Made by a program: the position numbers and the translations under genes
The notes under the pieces: model-generated
What the model saw: the letters and a program-made list of their open reading frames with translations, nothing else
Databases searched by the model: none
What the model was told of the DNA's origin: nothing
Shown: positions 11,606 through 22,943 of the stretch, one piece after another
How positions within the stretch are numbered: the stretch's first letter is position 1
How the letters are laid out: every line of letters begins with the position of its first letter
Assembly (NCBI RefSeq): GCF_910592395.1
Contig: NC_088309.1
Coordinates: 12,526,599 to 12,590,598 of the forward strand
From: Lineus longissimus
Lineage: Eukaryota > Nemertea > Pilidiophora > Heteronemertea > Lineidae
Reading direction: 5' to 3'
DNA: 64,000 nucleotides

Positions 11606-12824
11606 GGCTTGTGGTATTCGACTCGATGACTCGACGACGCGATGACTCGATGACGCGATCAAGTTGGAATCTTTTTAAAGAATATCACTGCTTGGACTGT
11701 AATTTATACATAGAATCATAAGCGGAGGAAAATAAAAAAGAACCGATCATTACCAACCCCTTTCCAGCTGTTTTCACCGTATCTAATCCGACCATTTTTC
11801 GTTTCCTACAAGTTCGCATTTTTGATAAAACCATGCGCCATGTTGCTATGCAAGCCACTGGTATCTTTACCGTCAATACAGCGAAATACACCTAAATATA
11901 GCTGGTTCAGATCAACCTCCTACCCAGGTTCTTTACGAGCAGAAATTCCAATGTTAAAATGACACGCGAGTTCCTGGAGACAAGGTTGGCTCTGGATATC
12001 CGTTCAGCACGGCAATATTAAATGTCCTATACACCTTTCCAGAAATGGGGCGCTGAGTGTCCGAAATAGTGATGCATAAGGGGAAACGAGGCCTGTGGTG
12101 GAGGGACAAAGGAGATAGTCATGGTTGACCAACACACTTGAATGCCTTTAATGACGGACAAGGGGGAAAAAGTTAGGCTAGTTCCAATGCAAGCCACCAA
12201 TTTCGGAAAGCATGTAGAGGGGCTGATGTATATATATATGTTTATTCGTACTACTTTCCGTTGTACAGATAACAAAAAATAAGGTGCAATAAGACAATAC
12301 AGAGTTGGGTGCAAATACAAGTTTACGATAAGGCAAACAAAGTAAAAGGTAAGACTGAGAGTCGAACCCGAAAACCTCTCATTCTTGGGGGGGGGGGGGG
12401 GGGCAGATGTCAAGGGACGGAAGAGGGACTGAGTGACTGAGTCTAAAAAACTGCACATATGCGAAATTCCGATTGTTGACAGACTACCACATGACATCTG
12501 ACATTGGCCACTAGAAGCTTGTTTGTCAATTAAATCTCCGGTCATTTTGCATGCAATGAAACTTCCGCGAGTCCTTTAAATATCAAAATCAATCGCGGGG
12601 ACCAATCTTCAGTGGCCATGGCTGGGGGGGGGGGGGGGGGGGGAGGGGCACATCCTTCCACATACCGTAGCTGGGTATGGGAAAGGCCGAGCTAAAACCT
12701 CTGCTGTTGCAGCGGTAGCCCGGAGACCAGGATCATGGGATTCCGTATTTTAGCAAAATCCATAGCAACGATCGCGTCATCGAGCCATCGCGTCGTCGAG
12801 TCATCGAGTCGAATACCACAAGCC
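11606..12824. mobile_element. Mutator-like MITE with iteron-like 55-bp TIRs
   Basis: Terminal inverted repeats of 55 bp with one mismatch (11606-11660 and 12770-12824). They start GGCTTGTGGTATTCG and continue as repeats of the words GACTCGATGA and CGACGCGATG. Exact 9-bp target duplications flank it. The 1219-bp interior codes for nothing recognisable and has two long G-tracts (about 12388-12403 and 12625-12645). TIR length and 9-bp duplication fit Mutator-like elements; the non-coding interior makes it non-autonomous. Confidence 0.88.
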
Positions 12825-12833
12825 CTTCACGTT

Positions 12834-15240
12834 CAGGGCGATGCTGTAAAACTGATGCTGTCCACTGTGCTTGGTAAGGCCAAAGTGGATGCACAACGGG
12901 TCGATGGCTTGTGTATGACTGGGATAGGACAACCGACTGAAATAGCTCTTCCAGTCACATACTCTAGAGGTGACATCCCAGCGATGACCAGTCAGATACC
13001 TCGACCAGAAACGGCCAAAAGATGGAGCCATCTGCAAGAAGTCTCTACCAAGATCACTGCCTTCCTACCTGGCACCGACATTGATCTTTTGATAGGAACC
13101 AGTTGTGCCCAGGCCATTAGACCCTTAGAAGTTGTTCCCGGAGGTGACAATGATCCCTATGGTATACGAACCACACTCAGATGGGGAGTGATTGGGAATA
13201 TGAGAGTCAACCATGCCAGCAATAACCAGCCCAGTGCAAGAAATTGTCATTTTACCTTTTCAACTACTGTGAAAGAGGTTAGCCCAGCTGAGGTTAGCAG
13301 CATGTTTGAGATAGAATTCAGTGAGAGAGAAGAGGACAACACTGACGAGAAAATATCGGCAGAGGACAAAAGGTTTCTGCAGAGTGCCAGGAATGGAATC
13401 CATGTGAGAGAGGACAACCATTATGAGATGCCACTTCCCATAAAGGATGATGCCCTTTTGCCCAATAACAAGCCTATGGTACAACGAAGGTTGATGCAAC
13501 TCAAAGGGAAATTGGCCAAGTCCACTCAGTATCATCAACAGTACACAGCCTGCATTGAGGGATTGATTGCCAAGGGTTACGCTGAACGAGTACCTGATGA
13601 GGAGCCACATCTAGACAATGGACGGGTATGGTATGTCCAACACTTTGGTGTTTATCACCAACACAAGCCTAACTCCAAAGTATGTGTGGTATTCGACTGC
13701 AGTGCTCAGTACAATGGCGAGGCGTTAAACAGACACCTTTTACAAGGACCAGACTTAAATAACGGTCTAGTTGGGATGCTGGTTAGATTCAGGAAAGGTT
13801 CCATCGGATCGGCGTGTGACATAGAGGGGATGTACCACCAAGTGGGGGTGGACAAAGACTACAGAAATCTACTTAGATTCCTATGGTGGGACAAGGGTGA
13901 CCTAACCACGCAACCCACTGAGTACCGGATGACAGCGCAGTTATTTGGAGCAGCATCATCTCTGTCGTGTGCTAAATTTGCTCTCCGGACAGCAGCAGAC
14001 GAATTTGAGTCCAAGCATGGCAAACTTGCAGCTGACTTTGTTAGAGACGACTTTTATGTTGATGATGGTGTCACGTCTCTGGATTCAGTTGAAGATACCC
14101 TTGAACTTGTGACAAACTCAATCAAACTCTGTGGTGAACGCGGCTTTCGTTTACATCGTTCTCCAATTACAGACGGGTCCTTGACGCTGTCCCAACATCA
14201 GAAAGAGGGAAGAACATCCAGCACCTAGATCTAAGACAAGATGAGCTACCTTTAGAGAGAACGCTGGGAATGGAGTGGCATGTGGAGTCCGATTGCTTCA
14301 AATTCTCTGTTAATCTCAAGGATAAGCCTTTAACCCGTAGTAGCATACTGTCCACTGTATCATCAATATTTGACCCACTTGGCCTGGTGTCCCCGGTTCC
14401 CCTTCAAGGAAAGACGATTCTGCAAGATCTGTGGCACCAGAAAGCAGACTGGGATGACCCAATTCCCGATGAAATCCGAATGAGATGGGTAAAATGGAGA
14501 ATGGAACTGATGACCCTCAAAGAGCTGCAGATTCCAAGATGCTTGAAGTCCATGAATTTCGGAACCATTCAGAAGGCAGAACTTCACAGCTTTGCTGATG
14601 CAAGTGAATACGCTTACGGACAATGCAGTTACCTGAAGTTGGTGGATGATGGATGTGGACAAGTTGAAACTGCGTTGGTGATGTCCAAGGCCAGAGTTGC
14701 GCCAGTAAAGGTTGTGACGATACCAGGATTGGAGTTGACAGCGGCTGTTACATGTGTGAAGGTCGGAACGTTCCTGAATAGGGAGTTGAAGATTGAAGAC
14801 CTCCAATTGCGTTACTACACTGACAGTACTGTTGTCCTGGGATACATTTCTAATGAAACCAAGAAATTCCATATCTTCGTCGCGAACAGAACTCAACAGA
14901 TCAGAGATGTGTCATCACCCCAGCAGTGGAGCCATGTAAACACTACAGAAAACCCAGCCGACACAGCATCTAGAGGGTCAGATGCCAAGAATTGATCAAC
15001 AAACAACTCTGGTGGCAGGGCCCAGCCTTTCTTCAAACAGACGTGATCCCAGAGCCCACACTACAAGATATCCCCATCCCTCTGGATGACAGGGACCCGG
15101 AGATAAAACGATCGGCTACTGTCCCCAGAACCACTGTGACAGTAAAGACCACTGGCAAGATGGCAGACAGATTTCATCACCTTTCGTCATGGTTTAGACT
15201 AAAACGAGCTGTAGCACTTTGCCAGAAGTACATTCAATGA
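12834..15240 (+). pseudogene. BEL/Pao pol: protease end, reverse transcriptase, RNase H
   Basis: Resumes the protease after the MITE, then runs into the BEL/Pao RT with CDIEGMYHQVGVDKDYRNLL (first catalytic aspartate), FGAASSLSCAKFAL and the catalytic YVDD box (FYVDDGVTSL). A frameshift near 14220 separates RT from the connection and RNase H part (14270-14995), where the acidic residues are visible in FADASEYAYGQC, ELTAAV, YYTDSTVV and NPADTASRG. Another frameshift near 14990 leads to the segment up to 15240, which ends at a stop. The defects make the polyprotein non-functional. Confidence 0.92.
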
Positions 15241-16662
15241 CTAAAGGACAAAACTAACCATCCTCACCCTGGGGAGACAGTCGGAAAGGGGGGACTTTCC
15301 TTTTCAGTTGATGACATGACTAGGGCAGAGACCACAATTTTGCGAATTGTACAACAAGAAGTTTTCCAGGAAGATGGTACTAATCTGCGACCCTTGGATC
15401 CCATCAGAACAGTCATTACTGTGTGTGGGAGGACGTGTCTCAAAGGGAAACCTCAGCGAGAACCTCAAGCACCCTGTTTTGGTACCTAAACATGGCCATG
15501 TAACCAAGTTAATCACTGGGCATTTTCACCACTTAGTAGGTCATGCTGATCGAGGCATGACTTTGAACAAGATACCACAGGCCGGGTACTGGGTAATTGG
15601 AGCCAGAGGAGCGGTGACTGGGTACATAATGAAGTGTATCACTTGCAGATGTCTGAGAGGAAACCCTGTAGGACAAAAAATGGCTGACCTCCCCAAGGAG
15701 CGATTGGAAGCAGTACCTGCATTCACGTACAGCGGTGTTGATTATTTTGGACCGTTCATTGTAAGGGAAAGAAGAAGTGACATAAAAGATGGGGAGTGCT
15801 GTTTACCTGTTTGAGTTCCCGAGCAATTCACATTGAGACTGCCAATTCCCTTGACACAAATTCGTTTATGAATGCCTATCAGCGCTTCACATGTAGGAGA
15901 GGTCCAATCAGACAACTAACGTGTGATCAAGGAACCAACTTTGTGGGAGGCAGAAATGAATTGACAGCAGCAGTTAAGGAGATGGACCAGGAGAAGATTG
16001 CAGGGAAACTCCTCAAAGATGGGTGTGACTGGGTGTCAATTGAACCCAACCGTGTAGCTGATGCCTCACATTTTGGGGGAGTCTGGGAGAGGAGGATTCT
16101 TACTGTGAGAAGTGCCTTGACCACTCTGTTGTTGCAGCACGGGCAACATTTGGATGAAGAATTGTTGAGGACTGTTATGACAGAAGTGGAGTGTATTGTG
16201 AACAGTCGACCACTGACCTTTATTGACACAACATCTCCTGACAGTCCAGAGCCATTATCCCCAAGCCAGTTACTGACTCTCAAATCTTCTGTTGTACAAC
16301 CCTTACCTGGTAACTTTGTGAAGCAAGATCTGTATTGTCGCAAACGTTGGAGAAAGGTTCAATACATTGCGAACCTGTTTTGGAAACGATGGCGAACAGA
16401 ATTTCTTCCAGGTGTACAAGCCAGAAAGAAAAGGGACAAGCCCAAAAGAAACTTGAGTGAAAATGATGTTGTGATTGTAGTGGACGACAGTCTGCCCAGA
16501 TGTTCCTGGCCTCTTGCAAAGGTCACCAAGGTGTATCCTAGTGATGATGGATTGGTGAGGAGCGTTCAAGTCCGCGTTGGCAGGACTAAGTCTACCTTGG
16601 AGCGTCCAGTCCACAAGCTTGTCTATTTGTTGGCACCGGAGAGTGATGACGGGAAGGAGTAA
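15241..16662 (+). pseudogene. BEL/Pao integrase, frameshifted
   Basis: The readable integrase starts near 15347. The N-terminal HHCC zinc-binding region is HFHHLVGHADRG followed by MKCITCRCL. The catalytic core has GVDYFGPF (first Asp), CDQGTNFVGG (second Asp) and HFGGVWERRI (Glu). Frameshifts lie near 15345 and 15790-15810, the latter between the first and second catalytic aspartates. The C-terminal part ends at 16662 after the basic segment ARKKRDKPKRN and a region like the BEL/Pao C-terminal domain. It would join element cDNA to the chromosome if intact. Confidence 0.92.
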
Positions 16663-16810
16663 ATCCTATCTCCTTGTGACATTTTTACTGTCTTAATTGA
16701 CAGTTTCTAGTTTGGTATTTTATTACCTCTTTAGGAGTAAATCCTATTTCCTTGTGACATTTTTACTGTCTTAATTGACAGTTTCTAGTTATGGTATTTT
16801 TTTATGACCT
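16655..16810 (+). repeat. 78-bp tandem duplication over the pol stop codon
   Basis: AGGAGTAAATCCTATCTCCT at 16655 recurs as AGGAGTAAATCCTATTTCCT at 16733, with the intervening sequence duplicated (two copies, period 78). It sits at the end of the integrase frame and start of the 3' untranslated part of the BEL/Pao element. Confidence 0.85.
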
Positions 16811-17098
16811 CTTTAACCTGTTTTTTTTTAGTGTTACTTTGGGCAGCAGGGCACAGACTGGCAAGAATCTTCTGCATGTGTCAGTTTGACACTGCACGGG
16901 GTTTTGCCTCTGAAATTTGATGATTATTAAGTACCTATGATCATGTGATTTCTTATTGTAAATACATGTAGGCCTATAGTTGTTGTTTTTTAAATTTTAA
17001 CCAAAACAAAGAGTTAAACTGAAGTTGAGCAGTTAATTTTGTAGTAGCTCAAAACTTTGAGCTGTTAGTAGTGATGATGTCGGTTTTGGTAGTTAATA
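16811..17098 (+). other. BEL/Pao 3' untranslated sequence
   Basis: Non-coding, T-rich sequence between integrase and the inserted LINE. A short palindrome, AGCTCAAAACTTTGAGCT, lies near 17046-17063. Confidence 0.6.
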
Positions 17099-18742
17099 GT
17101 GACAAGTTCGATCAACCAGTGTACATCATATAATCTTATTGTTTCACTCCCAGCGAAGGGAAGTAATCTTGATCCAATTCCTACATCGCTGCTGAAAAGG
17201 TGTCTGGATACTGTTCTTCCTGCTGTTGTACTGATCATAAATAAGTCACTCGAGTGTGGCTACGTTCCGCCTACTCTAAAGTTTGCTCAGGTGAAGCCTC
17301 TGATAAAGAAACCATCTCTTGATAAAGACATCCTCAGCAATTATCGGCCAGTTTCCAATCTCACCTTTGTATCAAAGCTCGTTGAAAAGGTGGTGGCGTG
17401 TCGTTTGCATGAGCACATGTCGTCGAATGGTCTGTTTGATACCAATCAGTCTGCATACCGTAAATGCCATAGCACCGAGACAGTTCTACTGAAGATTACG
17501 GATGACATTCTTACAGGCATGGACAATGGAAATGAGGCAATTCTTGTCTTTCTTGATCTCTCTGCCGCATTCGATACTGTCGACCACAGTATTCTCATTG
17601 ACAGGTTGCAGCAGAGACTTGGTCTAAAAGACACTGTGTTGAGGTGGTTTTCATCCTATCTCCATGGCAGGACACTGTCGGTTGCTGTTGGTGGTTGTTG
17701 CTCTGAGCCGATCTCCCTTCACTTCAGTGTGCCTCAGGGCTCTGTGTTGGGACCCATTCTCTTCACCATCTACACCTTGCCACTTGGTGATGTCATGCGG
17801 AACTGGACCATTCCTTTTCAATTGTACGCTGACGACAACCACCTTATAAATTTCATGAGGTGTGGTGATGTTGAGGAGAGTGGTGTGGTTGTTTCCCGCA
17901 CTGAGGATTGCATATTGGGGGTTGGGGATTGGCTTGTTGCAAACAAACTTGCTTTAAATGCTCCAAAGACGGATATGCTGAACATTGTATCGCCAAGAAG
18001 GACAGGTTCAGTTCAAGGTATCACTGTAAATGGAGTCTGGGTCCCTAAGTCGAGCAGTGTGAAGGATCTTGGTGTTTGGCTGGATGAGGGCATGAGCATG
18101 CAAGCTCAGATAAAAAATGTTTGCAAGGCCGCCAATTTTAGCTTATATAAGATAGGTAGGATCAGAAAGTATCTTAATCAGCCTTGTACTGAGCGGCTTG
18201 TTCATGCCCTTGTCACGTCAAAACTTGATTACAATAACGGGCTACTATACGGATTGCCTAAAAAATCCCTTGTTCCTCTCCAACTGTTACAGAATCGAGC
18301 TGCGAGGCTGGTCAGTAGAAAACGGAAGCGTGAGCATATCACACCCGTGCTAAAAGAACTGCACTGGCTTCCGATTGAGGCACGGGTTCAGTTCAAGGTG
18401 CTACTTCACTGTTTCAAGGTGCTCCACGGACTGGCCCCTGGTTATCTTCATCTACCTCTCGCAAAAACTGTTCGTCATACGAGGTCCTCATCTAGTGTCA
18501 GGTTGCTAGCAAAACACACCAGGACCTCGTATGGCGACAGAGCCTTTTCTGCATGTGCCCCCTTCCTATGGAACCAGCTCCCCCCTGAAATCAAATCAAT
18601 CCAAAGTACTAATATTTTCTCCTTCAAGCGTCAGCTGAAGGCATGGCTATTCCGTGGAGCTTTTTGAGGAGTAGCGCCTTGAACACGTTTTTTCACGGTG
18701 GTAAGGCGCTCTATATAAATTTTACATTACATTACATTACAT
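17099..18742 (+). mobile_element. CR1/L2-like non-LTR retrotransposon, 5'-truncated
   Basis: A reverse transcriptase without an upstream endonuclease is followed by the short 3' end GGTAAGGCGCTCTATATAAA and a tail of TTACA repeats (to about 18742). That 3' end and a short-repeat tail in place of poly(A) are typical of CR1/L2-type LINEs and their SINEs. The 5' border near 17099 is a guess from the point where homology fades, as is usual for truncated LINE copies. It lies in the 3' region of the BEL/Pao element, so it is younger than that insertion. Confidence 0.88.
17102..18667 (+). pseudogene. LINE reverse transcriptase, open but lacking its N-terminal endonuclease
   Basis: About 520 residues without a stop. 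LDPIPTSLLKRCL leads to NYRPVSNLTFVSKLVEK, FLDLSAAFDTVDHSILIDRL (catalytic Asp), SVPQGSVLGPILFTIY and the catalytic YADD (FQLYADDNHL), then the thumb and C-terminal part ending in DRAFSACAPFLWNQLP. The residue after YADD is Asn where most relatives have Thr. The apparent start methionine at 17099 is only the first ATG in frame. The upstream apurinic endonuclease and ORF1 are missing, so it cannot move by itself despite the open frame. Confidence 0.9.
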
Positions 18743-19034
18743 ATTAAAGCTGACCTGTCAAGTTTTTTCTAGTCGGTCTAAAGATGACCTGTCAAGTGTT
18801 TTCTAGTTAAATCGGTCAGGTGTTTTTGTTTTTCTTGGTGCCTTCAAGGCAAAGCAATGGCTTTACAAGATGTTCATTTATCAAAGAGTATTAGCAACTC
18901 CACCCATTGGAATTACATCGTGTATTAGTTATCAATTTTGTAAAAGATTAGCTGTTGTTACATCACTGTTAGTCTTGGGAAGGCATTTGCAAAAAAGTGT
19001 GTTGTGTAAATTGACCAACAATTTAGGGAAGGCA
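18743..19034 (+). other. BEL/Pao 3' region with polypurine tract
   Basis: Non-coding sequence between the LINE tail and the right LTR. GACCTGTCAAG with TTTTCTAGT occurs twice (about 18750-18810). The purine-rich TTTAGGGAAGGCA at about 19022-19034 directly abuts the LTR and is the likely plus-strand primer. Confidence 0.7.
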
Positions 19035-19840
19035 TGTTGCTGTTTTAGATTTCTAAAATAACCTTTTTTGTACAATTAAATTTCGCGCCCTTGAGTTCGG
19101 CGCTGTTACTTTTATAAGGATTCGATTGGTGGCAACCTAGGTAACTATGGAACCATTAATATATATAGACTCCGCTTGTGGTGTCGTCTTTGAGATTAAG
19201 AGATTTGACAGATGTCAATTTTGGGTTTATAATGACGCATTCAATGTGTTCCCAGCAAAGGAAAAATGATGTCTCATTGTAACGATAGGCGGCGCCATTT
19301 GCAGATGCAGACCGGATATCCGGCTATAATGTATAACAGACAATGGTTCACCAAAAAGATGTTATCAAAATGATCTCTATTCAATTTATAAAGGCAAGAA
19401 TGAATAGGTTTTGGTGGAGACACTGCCCCAAATATGTAGAACTCGTAATCCACAACATCAGACTATAAAATTAGACACTTGTATATGTGTTGTACAACAT
19501 TTGGTACAGGATGTGCATTGCATATATTTCTGGATGTACAGTCATCCTTCTGGTATCCACAGTAACTGCATTAGGCTAGATTACTTTGTATTCCAACTAT
19601 ATTTGTCCAGTGTCTTGGTGTCCTTTAAGCTACAGGTCATGTCCAAATTTTCTCCATAGACAGACTCATTGGTATGCACCTTATGCTCATGTCCTTCAAG
19701 TTATTGTGGTAAAGACAATGTTTCTTATTATTTTGTATTTTGTTACAGTTTTCACGTGATCTGTGGACATTGGAAGAACAGAATAAAGAACGAAACGACA
19801 ATAGATGTTTAATATCAGTTCTTGGCAAAGAGCCGCCACC
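19035..19840 (+). repeat. BEL/Pao 3' LTR (806 bp)
   Basis: Begins TGTTGCTGTTTTAGATTTC and ends AAAGAGCCGCCACC, followed by the target duplication ATAGG. It lacks the roughly 90-bp segment present in the left LTR and otherwise differs from it by scattered single-base changes. Confidence 0.92.
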
Positions 19841-20165
19841 ATAGGTTTGCGGTAGAGGTCGTGAATAAGGTAACGCTAGTGGTGGTGGGTAGTATCAACA
19901 TTACACGGTAGGCTTTGTTAGAACTATTAACTCGGTTAGCATACTTTTTTGCATTGCATAAGAGCGCATGCGATGGGGTGACATCGTTGAGATATTTAGG
20001 GTACATTGTGGATTCGGTACGCCAGGCATATATTTTGCCCGATGATAAGAAACAAAACTTTATTCAGTTGAGACAGGCCGTTGTATTGTGTGAAGAGCTT
20101 GATGTTAGAACCTTACAAAGATTTGTTGGGAAGTGCATATCAATGGTTTTGGTGGTGCCGGTGTA
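19841..20165 (+). pseudogene. decayed YR-retrotransposon reverse transcriptase, 3' part
   Basis: Continuation of the RT cut at 9069. After the target duplication the frames give LRYLGYIVDSVRQAYILPDD and DVRTLQRFVGKCISMVLVVP, matching [20 protein letters not shown] and [20 protein letters not shown] in the intact element (57232-59484). The match fades near 20165, 35 bp before the gypsy LTR. RNase H and recombinase parts are not found beyond it. Confidence 0.85.
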
Positions 20166-20200
20166 ACAGTAACAAATGCCCCCCTTGAAAAAGTGTCCGG

Positions 20201-20374
20201 TGTCGTGTCTTGAAGTATTACTGTCGTCTGCTACAGCAGATGCTGCCACCTAGTTATGAATGATGTAACTGGGCTCTCCGGAGTCTGGAGCGCGATGATG
20301 AGTAATTAAGAACGTTGTTAAAGTTTACAAGACTTGCTTCTTTCATTGATGATTGCTACTGTTACGATACCACA
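20201..20374 (+). repeat. gypsy 5' LTR
   Basis: Begins TGTCGTGTCTTGAAGTATTA and ends TACGATACCACA. It matches 27515-27689 with few differences, for example GCGCGATG against GACGGGATG. Confidence 0.92.
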
Positions 20375-20375
20375 T

Positions 20376-20395
20376 TGTGGCAACGAGGATGTGTG
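20376..20395 (+). promoter_or_regulatory. probable tRNA primer-binding site
   Basis: TGGCAACGAGGATG begins 3 bp after the end of the 5' LTR. A TGG start at this position is the usual form of a gypsy primer-binding site, complementary to a tRNA CCA end. I did not identify the tRNA. Confidence 0.5.
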
Positions 20396-20606
20396 AATTG
20401 AAGATAAGAATCTGCTGCGCGGAATGAACTTTGTCCGGCACTCTTACAATGCTCCATTGCTAGAATTTTGGGAACTTTTGCTCATCACTTTGCATCCATG
20501 TGCTTTTAAAACCCGTCCCTAGCTTCGATTTTGTTACTTCACTACTACGACCTTGCTGTGCTGCTGACATTACTCCGAACCTCGTTCCTAGGCACATTTC
20601 TACGAA

Positions 20607-21792
20607 ATGGCATTTTCTGTGCCACTACCTGCACCGTTCCTCCAGAGTCCTGGTAAACCTGCTTTCCAGTGGAAATTCTGGAAGTCGATGTTTGAGAATT
20701 ACCTCATTGCTGCTGAAGATGAGAGGAATAAATTCTCACCGCAACGCAAGAGAGGACTCTTACTACATTCTTTTGGGGCTGAAGCCTAACGTGTGTTTTA
20801 CTCGCTACGGGAGGATGCTGTTGAGTATGCTGATGGGGATGACGACTACGTGAAAGCGCTTAAGCTGTTAGAGTCATTTTGCACCCGTGGAAAATACCAT
20901 TGCCGCGAGGGTACATTTCCAGAAAAGATCTGAACATACTGATGAAACTATTGATCAGTTCGTTACAAACCTGCGTGAGTTAGTGATTCCGTGCAACTAC
21001 GGAGATCGACTTGACGAAATGGTACGTGATCAGATAGTGGAGAAAACCAACAATCCGAAATGCCAGGAGTGCCTGCTTTTAGAGAAGGACCCGTCATTAG
21101 AAAAAGGCCTCGACTATTGCGCGTCGTGTTGAACAAGCACAGAAAGAATCGAAAACGATGGGAAAAGAGGCCGCTAAATCTGAGGATACAGTCCATGCAA
21201 TGAAAGCCCATCATAAAAAGCCAAGCCATCGACAGTCGTTTTCAAAACCTACGAGGCCTACGCCGTCTACTGACAATCGCTCATGCTATAGGTGTTGTTC
21301 AAGATCACATCTTGCTAACTCCAAGGACTGTCGTGCTACACAAGTTACTTGTCATACCTGTGGCAAGAAAGGTCACTTACAGAAGTTATGTATGCAGGCA
21401 AAACATACAAATGCTACTACAGTTAGGCACCTACAACTCGATAAAACTTTGGAGAATGATCTTACTGGTTGTGTGACTACACATTCCGTGCCTGAACCTG
21501 ATATGCATGTGCTGTCACTTGTGAATGCACCCAAGGACGCCAATGCAATCTCGTGTACGATTACGATGAACCATGTTCCAATGCGCATGTTAGTCGATAC
21601 AGGAAGTCCGAGAACTCTAATCTCAGAAGCGCAATACGAAAAGTATTTCGCCCACGTTCCCTTACAACCTGCTGAGGTACAACTCAAGTCTTACTCTATG
21701 GATATCGTTAAAGTCTGTGGAACTTTTACCGCCGACATCACATCAAGGATCGTATCTGCCAGGTACCTGTACATGTTGTTAAACAGGGTGTT
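20607..21792 (+). pseudogene. gypsy gag and protease, with stops and frameshifts
   Basis: The gag starts MAFSVPLPAPFLQSPGKPAF and runs to a frame break near 20789. The next piece (WKIPLPRGY region, then VHFQKRSEHTDETIDQFVTN and VRDQIVEKTNNPKCQECLL) is in another frame. The third piece (from 21158) holds two zinc knuckles, CYRCCSRSHLANSKDC and CHTCGKKGHLQKLC, and the aspartic protease motif MLVDTGSPRTLI. It breaks off shortly after. In an intact element gag would form the particle and the protease would cut the polyprotein. Confidence 0.88.
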
Positions 21793-21804
21793 GCCTTTCT
21801 AGAC

Positions 21805-22001
21805 ACTATTATCCGTCTTGGAATGCAGATTGATGGTCGGTTAATGAAGTACAATTATACAGTTGAGTATAACCCAGGTCGTGAAGTTTGCTTTGCCAAT
21901 GCTCTCTCTAGATTGCCACTAGAAGATACTACTGGTTTCGATATTGAGGATGAAGCCATTTGTTTGACATTCGAGGATGATACTGCGTGTGTTAAGGCCT
22001 C
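21805..22001 (+). pseudogene. gypsy RNase H C-terminal remnant
   Basis: NYTVEYNPGREVCFANALSR is the usual end of gypsy RNase H, where the family pattern is PGxxNxxADALSR. Here the aspartate-containing ADALSR reads ANALSR, a substitution at a conserved position. It lies within 40 bp of the protease end, so about 2 kb of RT/RNase H has been lost. The frame runs up to the transposon junction at 22001. Confidence 0.85.
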
Positions 22002-22943
22002 CATACACTTCATGACAAAAGTCATTTTGTGGCTTGTTTCCAAAAAAACGTTGCAATGTGTATACAATAGGAACTCTTGTTACGAAGTATCCATATGTCC
22101 CGCCTTGTTGAAAATTGTATAACGTTAACCACAAAAGTCAATAGGTGTGTAGATGATTACGACTATTGTGACCGTGTTTCAGGTGGCCACTCGAGCTTCC
22201 AACTCTTGAGTCATCTTTTACAAAAATCATTCAGTGTGTATTCAGTCAGTGACCTTTGTGGGCATGTTTACCCCTGTGGAAGGCTGTGGACAGCTGAATT
22301 GAATATGTTCAATTTTTGGAGACCTGTTACTCATGGGACAGGAAGATGGCTACGTGGTATTTAGAAAAAAACATCAAGATTTTGTGATCTTTGGGGGGGG
22401 GGGGTTGCAAGAATGTCTTTTTAACGTTAAGTCCCCTCTGTACCACAATAGGAACGAAAAGAGGAAAAAGATAGCCGAAATCGCTACTGAATTGGACGTC
22501 ACCGGTAAGGTTGGTAAATATGCCCCGACCAATTTCAATACACGTTTACCCAAGAAATAAATGAACAAAATATATTAATATCCAGTTTAATATTATTTGC
22601 TTGGAAGACAATACAAGAAAATTGGATGTAAACCCTGTGATTAGGATTGCAATTCATCCACTACTTATGAATCTATGTTGGTCGTTTAAATTAGAATGAG
22701 GACAGAGCAAATCGCACGCGGAGCAACTTCCCTTTGCATGGTACACAGGCTACAGTCCTATAGTCCAAAGATTCCGAGGCAAAATGTAAATCTCATTCAT
22801 GTTGATTATACTTGTTTAATACCCGCCGTTGTTTATGCTAACAGCAGATGACAAAATCAAGAAAATCGCATTCGTCTGGTTCGTCTTCGCCGAATGATGA
22901 CAATGAGAGACAGACATACCGATGCGACCAGTTCGGTGTCTGC

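Larger units (their letters stand above)
9070..19840 (+). mobile_element. BEL/Pao LTR retrotransposon, complete but disabled
   Basis: The element has two LTRs (9070-9964 and 19035-19840), 5-bp target duplications (ATAGG) and internal gag, protease, RT, RNase H and integrase in BEL/Pao order and style. Frameshifts break gag, the RT/RNase H junction and integrase. Two later insertions lie inside it: a 1219-bp Mutator-like MITE at 11606-12824 and a CR1/L2-like LINE at about 17099-18742. Without them the element would be about 7.9 kb, normal for the group. It inserted into the RT gene of an older YR retrotransposon. The LTRs differ by about a dozen and a half small changes by eye, suggesting a moderately old insertion. 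Confidence 0.93.

Noticed and set aside
12350-12395. tRNA-like B-box (GGTTCGACTC on the minus strand) inside the MITE
   Set aside because: No A-box, acceptor stem or cloverleaf could be assembled around it.
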